Below are positions 57,490 through 64,000 of a stretch of DNA of 64,000 nucleotides, piece after piece; the first letter of the stretch is position 1, and the number at the start of each line of letters is the position of its first letter. The notes beneath the pieces were generated by a model that saw only the letters and a list, made by a program, of their open reading frames with translations, ran no database searches and was not told where the DNA came from. The DNA is from Theocolax elegans (taxonomy: Eukaryota; Arthropoda; Insecta; Hymenoptera; Cerocephalidae): NCBI GenBank assembly GCA_026168455.1, contig CM047431.1, forward strand, positions 61,276,910 through 61,340,909, written 5' to 3'. A program made the translations under genes and the position numbers.

Positions 57490-59643
57490 CTTAAACTTTG
57501 TAAATTTCATTTCTTTTTTAATTTTTGAATAAAATTAATTTGTATGTCTTCAAGACATTATTCTGAATGCTTTGTTGATATTTTTTATAAGCATAAAAAC
57601 AGAAATAGAAAATAATCTTTCATTATTAAATATTAAATTAAAAAAAATATATTAAACAAACATGTAGAAGTATATGTAAATAATATTAAAAAATAGTAAA
57701 GTATTAACTAAAACATGAATATATACAATTAATCGTCCGGTATTACATTCTACAGTGAGAATAATAATATATTTATTTGTAAAAATATTTGTTTGAAGCT
57801 GAGAAATATTAAATAAGTTCGAAAAAAATTTTAATTAAATGAACGATCCCGTATTTGTAACTGCATAATACATTTTTTAGTTGCGAACAAATATTTTTTG
57901 ACTGCATTTAAAATGAATATTTTACTCGAATATGTATATTTAAATTTTAAAAGTAGTATTGATTGAATGTACTGAAAAAGTACAGATATACATTAGGTGA
58001 TAGTCGCAAAATGTAATACAAGATCTGCAAATAATCTAAACGTATAAGATACTTGTTTTTTTCGGAAGTGAATGATCACCAAGAACGTTGTGTATAATAT
58101 TACATTGAATAAAAAAAGATCGAATTGTGACAAATTGAAAAATAAATAGGGTAAAATCGATCGAAAGAAAGAGAAGGTGCAGTATGTATATATAGGTGGA
58201 AAAATTATATACGTAAGTGGCGCTCGCGCGATCAAAATTGATCGATCCGTCACACGGACAATCCCATTATCGTGTACAGTCGAGCCTCGAGTCTCTCATT
58301 CGAGTGTCGTGCCACACACATACGTATACATACGTATATATATAGATGTGCACACGAATACAACTAAGCGCGAGTAGAGTATACATCAGGGTGGTGGGGG
58401 AGTCGGACTAACTAAGAATCAAGCGAGAGAGGCTGAACTCACTGCGACTAGCGCGCGCGCTTATAAATCGCGAGGATGCTCGCGCGCGCGAACTGCTCCA
58501 CCGCGTTCGAATTCTCCCGCGCCTCGAGCTTATAACGGAGACTTCGCGGTAGGTCCCGGGCTTCCGGGTCGTTTCTTACCATACATCTTTTTTTATTCTC
58601 TTTGCACTCGACTAGTGGATGCCGTTGTTCTCCAGTGCTTTTGGTTTTTTTTGTTTTCAACTTGGCTGTGAAGTGACGCCCTTACTTCCTTCCTTATATC
58701 CGCCTCTCGATTCATGTGAGTATATATATCATATCCACAAAAAAAATATTAACTTTTTTTTTATTTAGTTATACGATAGTCGAATATCGGATATAACGTG
58801 ACAGGATAAGAATTATTATATTTCATTTGTGCATCTTAAAATATTTCCTATCACCTTGTGTTAGACGGTGTCTCGGGTTGCCGGTTTCTTATCACTATAT
58901 ACAGTCTACAGTATTAGGTAGCGCGATGCTAAATCAACCTTTTTTTACACACGGATAGAAAAATATCTTGTGCTAAAATCCTCGACGGAATAGTAGAATA
59001 TCGTAAAATATAACAGAAATGCAGGGTAATTAAACGTAAATTAGACGTATGGCGTTGCGTATCGAAGAAAAATCTTTGAACTCATCAATTCAGTTAAATA
59101 TATTCGAATAATCATAAAGAAATATTAACTTTTAACTAAGAAATATTCAGGAGCTGTCTAATACGATCTTAATAAATATTTATTAAATTAAAACAAAGAT
59201 ATATTATTACGTACATTCGATTAAATATTTTATTCAATTCACTAAATGTTTTTTTAATATATACTAAATTCAATTCAATCTCTGCCATCGTGAGATAATT
59301 TGTTTGAAAAAAAATGTGATATATACATATACATACGTAATGTTGTGTGGAAAAAAAACGTATTTCATCCAAAAGTGAGAATGACGAACGTCAAAGTGAC
59401 AAGAACGATATAGTTTAAAAGTCTGGGTGAACGAGCATTCCTTAACGGAAAGTAGAACAATAGACTATTTAACCGAATAATCATTTATATTACCGATCTG
59501 CATTCTTTGGTATAATCAAATTAATTGTTAATTGTTAATAAATTACAAATACGCACGGTCAATCGTTGTAATTCAATTAGTATTATCCGTTAATTATCCG
59601 TTAATTGTATCCCTTTCGATTCACGGCGAGATAATATACACGT
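57490..59643 (+). repeat. Block S2
   Basis: Copy of S1, offset 5,352 bp, differing mainly by one-base indels. Confidence 0.9.
58207..58722 (+). promoter_or_regulatory. Candidate promoter and untranslated first exon (S2)
   Basis: Same features as at 52860-53375: TTATAAAT at 58461-58468 and GTGAGT at 58716-58721. Function is inferred only. Confidence 0.28.
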
Positions 59644-60884
59644 GTATATATATATATACATCGATGTACATAGTGTCAAATTAACGTTATCCTTTTTTAT
59701 TTTCCTGTGAAAACTAACCGTTTCAACGGTATTTCTCATATTTTTTCGTTAACGATACCTTTTTTTATTTCCCCCCCTCTCTCTCTCTCTCTCGAGCTGA
59801 CTTTTTTTCGTGCGGTAAATATACATACACACACAAAAATATCGCAACAGTATATTCTTTATTCAAATCATGTTTTTCTTTAACGCTGCATATGTACGCG
59901 TAAAATATGGAAAAGTATATAACCATCATTTTTTGAATATTCGAACGCGCATCGGAACGAAAGATTATTAAACAAATAATTGCGAAAAAAAACAGAAATG
60001 ATTGTTTGACGCGTATATGTATCAAAACAATATTTTTTTAGAACTATCGATTTTTTAGAAAACATTTACGTTAGAAATTGATTTACATTTATTTATACGT
60101 GTACCTGCATATATATAGAGGTCTGATTACTATACAAGAAAACTTCGAATTAACCGATACTATTTTAACGTTTAATTATAGCAAAGAGTACTCGCTCCGC
60201 TCGGGACTTTTTTTTTAATCACAAAGTGTTATAATTGATACATAGATATTATAGCTTATATATTTTTCTTACACTATAAGGAGATATTTACAGAAATTGT
60301 AACACTTTGATTATAATATTTTAATATAATATGAATTAAATATATACCTACATTTATTTTTTAGTGCGTGTGATTGTCCGTGTTTTCAATGTAATGATAA
60401 ATAATTTTAACTCTTCAATTTGCTCGTTTGGTAAATATACAACTTTGTAATCATTTTTATACGTTGCGGTAAAAATTAATATACTTTTATTATTGATATC
60501 GAATACTGTAAAAATCTAATAATTACTAGAAAATTATAACAAAATTTGATATAAAAAATTTGTAATTTGGACTATTAGGGCACTTAACATTTATCACTAA
60601 ACTATAATAATTTTATGGATCAGTAATTTTTATATTACTAAAGACATTTAATAAAATATTTTGTTCTGTGAGGATATTTAAAAATTTATTTGAAAATCAA
60701 TTAAAATATAGCATAGAATATTAAATTGATATATATGTATATATACAGGAAATTTTTGATAAATTAATAGTTGCGGAATGCGAGTTATTCAGTTATTACT
60801 AAGTTTTTATGACAGTAGTGAAAAATGAATATCTGTCTTCTATTTAAAAGCACGAGATCTTTCTTATTATCATTAAAAATTATT
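59644..60884 (+). repeat. Block T3
   Basis: Third copy of T, in the same context as T1 (between S and U). Confidence 0.9.
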
Positions 60885-61613
60885 TTAAGTAAACTTTTTT
60901 GTTTATATATATATACACGTGAAGGATTTCTCAGTGTTGACAAAGGTAAAATTTATGTAACACGGTAATTCGTCGAAAAGATATTTTTAACGTAAATATT
61001 GATAACGAAGACAGCTCGTATCCCGAGATAAAAAATTACGCGAGCTAAAAATATAATTATGATTTTCAATAATTAAACCATGGTAAAAAGTGTATTTATG
61101 GAAATGTATTATAATACATTATAAATTATATCATAATATTATTATAATCATGATATAATCTGATGTTTATTACAACAACATAATAATTTCTATAGTGTAA
61201 TTCTGAAATATAGGGAATGAAAAGTTAATACTAAAATTAGTAAAAGGAAAAAGTGCACAAAATGAATATATATAATAAGAAGAATGCATACGATTGATTG
61301 CACCAGATGCGAAATTATTACATTTCACGCGAATACGTACGTTATTAATAATCCGATGATCCTTACGTTAGACAATTGCAAACTCATCCGTTTGATATAC
61401 GAAGAAGAGAAAAAGAAAAAAACCATTGTAAATAGATCGAGTTAAATTATTATCATGTAAGGAAACGTTAAATAATTCATCGCGACAATCCCATAACGAT
61501 TTTACAAATTGATTAAACAGAAGAATGAATGTTACGTAAGAGAATGCGTATTACGATCGAGAATTGAAAAAAGAACCCGAAGAAACAAAGCGTAGATGTA
61601 TATATATATATAT
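60885..61613 (+). repeat. Block U2
   Basis: Copy of U1. Continues past the (TA)n tract into sequence seen only here, so U2 keeps the original right-hand neighbour. Confidence 0.9.
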
Positions 61614-63300
61614 ACTTATATATCCATATGTGGAATATCAACTCATCGGGCAAATATTTTCACGGCACCGATACGGCGTATAAATTAATACAAAGCGACA
61701 CCCCGATTGATCAAGTTCAACGAGGCATGGAGAAAAAAGAAGAAGAAGTATACCTAGTCGAAATTAACATTTTACAACGATTTAAATGCACGTACATCCG
61801 AGGTATACATATATATGTATACGTACCGTCGTCCTACAAACTAATTGGCTTATTGTCGAAAGAAATCGCGGCTGTATAGAGGCCCCGTTCATTTCATTAC
61901 GCGCCCGTACTTTCGCAAGTGTTCCGACCTGTCAATTACGCGGCTCGTCTAAATAAAGCCGGACCTATCGTTCATACCGATCTTAACCCCTCTCACCATT
62001 TGGCTCGGAAACAGAAGCAAAAAAAAGCGGAATATCGATGGATCGTTATTACATAGCAGCGACTGGTTTCGTGGTTTCTCGATAGATATACTTATACCAA
62101 CAGAAGTTAACATAATTATTTATTTTATATTCCCGTTCGTTATATACAATACATTTGTTTGCGAAAAATTTTGAAACTCAAAAAAACGTTGGAGTATATT
62201 CCCTCCCGAAAAGGAAAAAAAGATAAAGTAAAGGAAGAAGAATTCAGACGCAAAAGTTTGCAAAATGTATGAATCTGAGGAATCATGCAAATTTTCAGTT
62301 GCCGGACGTGGTCAGAATTTTCAAAACTCCCGAAATCTGTCGTTGTTTCTTGCAAAAAAAAAAAAAAAATTTCGCGAGATTCGCTTGTGGTTTCGTGTGC
62401 TTTTTTTCTTATCCCTGCTTGCAACACACAAAAATTTATACCGTCTATATACGTTGTGAGTTTGAAAAATTGTCTTGCCTTTATTTCTCCCTCGATTCGA
62501 ATCGTCTCTTTTGTTCCAAATCCTTTGCATTCCGAGTGATTTTCTTAAGTCGAGTGTAAACCGGTTGAGAAGTTTTATTTTACTACGTCGGATCCTATGT
62601 GTACGCGTACATTTTAACAATTCCCGCTTACATTTATTTTCACCGAGGTGATAAATTCGGGCGTTTACTCGGCAATCGCGTTCGCCGTCACCTAACTTTT
62701 ATTACGTGTACGCGAAATAATCGAAGTTTAGATCTGGTAATACTATAGTGGAACGATCGAGGTATAAATGTTCTGATATTTTCTTTGTAGAATCGGTTCA
62801 TTTCTCTTTGTGTAGTATTCGTAACAATACATTTTTGGAAAAATCTTTACGACAGGCCCTCCTGCATACTTCAAAGCATCTACCCAAATAGTTTCAGATT
62901 TTCAAATCGCTAATTACTGTATAGTGTTGGGATTTAAAGTTTATATCTTTATATTGCTTAATTATTCAACATTTATTACAAAAATTATTTTTTCTTTAAA
63001 AATCAAAACATCAGGCCTCTCCGTATGTTTTAATTAAAGTATCCGCATACATTTTTTCAGATTTCAATTTAATTTTTTAAATATAATTTTTGGATTGATA
63101 GGTCAAAATCCCTATAATTTTGGTTCGACGTATATAGCTATAGTCGAAACAGCGTTTACTTTATAGCTTGAGCTTGACATACAGTTGTCATTATAAAATT
63201 TAATTGTATGCACGATTTCAAATTATGAAAATGAATGTAAAAACACTTTTTGGAAATGAAACATTGCTTACGGATTATATTTATAAAAAGACGATGTCAA
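61614..63300. other. Unassigned single-copy DNA
   Basis: CpG-containing sequence at 61640-62060 and 62580-62720. An open frame at 61628-61879 (83 aa) has no recognisable domain. The frames overlapping 62140-62620 on both strands share an A/T-rich homopolymer and are not convincing. Nothing can be named. Confidence 0.4.
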
Positions 63301-63505
63301 CACTGAGAAAAATTTTTTAGTAATAAATTACTATTTTAATGGTGAAACGGAGGACAGACTTACACAATTGAAAAATTGCTATTAATAATGGTAAACATTA
63401 CCATAATAATGGTAAATATTGTCATTATTAATAGTAATTTTTCCTCAGTGATGAAAATTTTTACCATTAAAATAGTAATTTATACTAGCAAATTCTTCTC
63501 AATGA
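63301..63505. mobile_element. Foldback MITE (outer) with CACTGAGAAAAA-type ends
   Basis: Left end CACTGAGAAAAATT and, on the minus strand, right end CATTGAGAAGAATT. Both continue into AAATTACTATTTTAATGGT, so arms of about 55 bp enclose an inner element at 63363-63450. Confidence 0.7.
63363..63450. mobile_element. Inner palindromic MITE nested in the outer one
   Basis: Left end CACAATTGAAAAATTGCTAT and, on the minus strand, right end CACTGAGGAAAAATTACTAT; both run on into TAATAATGGTAA-type sequence, giving an almost perfect palindrome of 88 bp. Its ends match those of the outer element. Confidence 0.65.
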
Positions 63506-64000
63506 ACAATATGAATTGAAAAATAAATAAAAAAATAATAAGATGTACTATTTACTTTATTAATTAAGATTCATCGCTTTTAATTTCTAATCTGGTTTAC
63601 GAGCGAAATAACAGAACAATAACAAGCAGTCAGTATAAAAGAGATATAAAGTGGTGTATGTGTACGCGTGTCTAGCGCAGTATTGCAAACTCTCGCGATT
63701 TCATTCGCCTATAAAAAATTTTTGAAAGATATTAATTTTTCTAACTTATATAACCTGTAAGCGATTGAAATTTTAAATTGTAATATATTTTTTGAGTATT
63801 TTATAACAATCTCAATTTTCGCTAATTCAATATTCTAATGAATATGGCATTTGCCATCACAAGACATAGAGTTAATATTTATTTGAATTAAAATATTATT
63901 TTCTTGACACTGGAAGCCTTGTACAAAAATTTAACTGATGTTGTTTACTTACATCATTATATTCATTTGCTCCTAATTTTTCATTTAATTCTCAATTATT
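63506..64000. other. AT-rich DNA, nothing recognised
   Basis: No coding, RNA or repeat signal that I can support. Confidence 0.5.

Overview
The window is eukaryotic, AT-rich, non-coding DNA with CpG-containing patches, many (TA)n microsatellites and a dense load of transposable elements. An insect is the best fit. The evidence is a Copia element primed like Drosophila copia by an internal tRNA-iMet segment, a CR1/Jockey-type LINE family, a Penelope-like element, and tRNA- and 5S-derived SINEs. The AT-rich, CpG-tolerant base composition would suit Hymenoptera, but that is only an inference. I recognise no complete host protein-coding gene; every convincing coding region belongs to a retroelement.

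Layout. 1-2.2 kb: a 459-bp foldback element, one member of a three-copy palindromic repeat family, and a tRNA-derived SINE. 2.5-6.8 kb (minus): a nearly complete LINE with ORF1 (zinc knuckles) and ORF2 (AP endonuclease plus reverse transcriptase), broken by a 335-bp tandem repeat that looks like an assembly gap-fill. 6.8-13.6 kb: AT-rich DNA with a few CpG-rich patches and old repeats. 13.65-19.8 kb: a second, truncated LINE (minus) split by a young Copia LTR retrotransposon (14366-19007, plus) with a perfect 5-bp target duplication. 19.8-32.1 kb: mostly unassigned DNA holding a 5S-rRNA-derived SINE with a 16-bp target duplication, further foldback elements and a degenerate Penelope-type hammerhead motif. 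32.5-36.5 kb (minus): a Penelope-like element with a reverse transcriptase and a GIY-YIG endonuclease. A 180-bp terminal segment carrying a hammerhead-like motif is present three times, once inverted and twice in tandem.

36.67-61.6 kb is a set of overlapping tandem duplications. Named by blocks, the order is P-Q-P-Q-R-Q-R, then S-T-U-T-S-T-U, with copies differing mainly by single-base indels. Block Q carries a Tc1/mariner-type MITE with TA duplications whose pre-insertion paralogue is visible at 21.23 kb. Block S carries a CpG-rich candidate promoter/first exon, so that is duplicated too. 61.6-64 kb is unassigned apart from a nested foldback MITE.

Two themes run through the window. First, recently active retroelements have frames broken almost only by one-base losses in homopolymers while their LTRs or duplicate copies are nearly identical, which points to residual long-read consensus errors. 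Second, six backward (tandem-type) junctions lie in one window, so either this locus has undergone a burst of replication-type rearrangement or the assembly contains false duplications. Sequence alone cannot decide; read-level checks are named in the findings.
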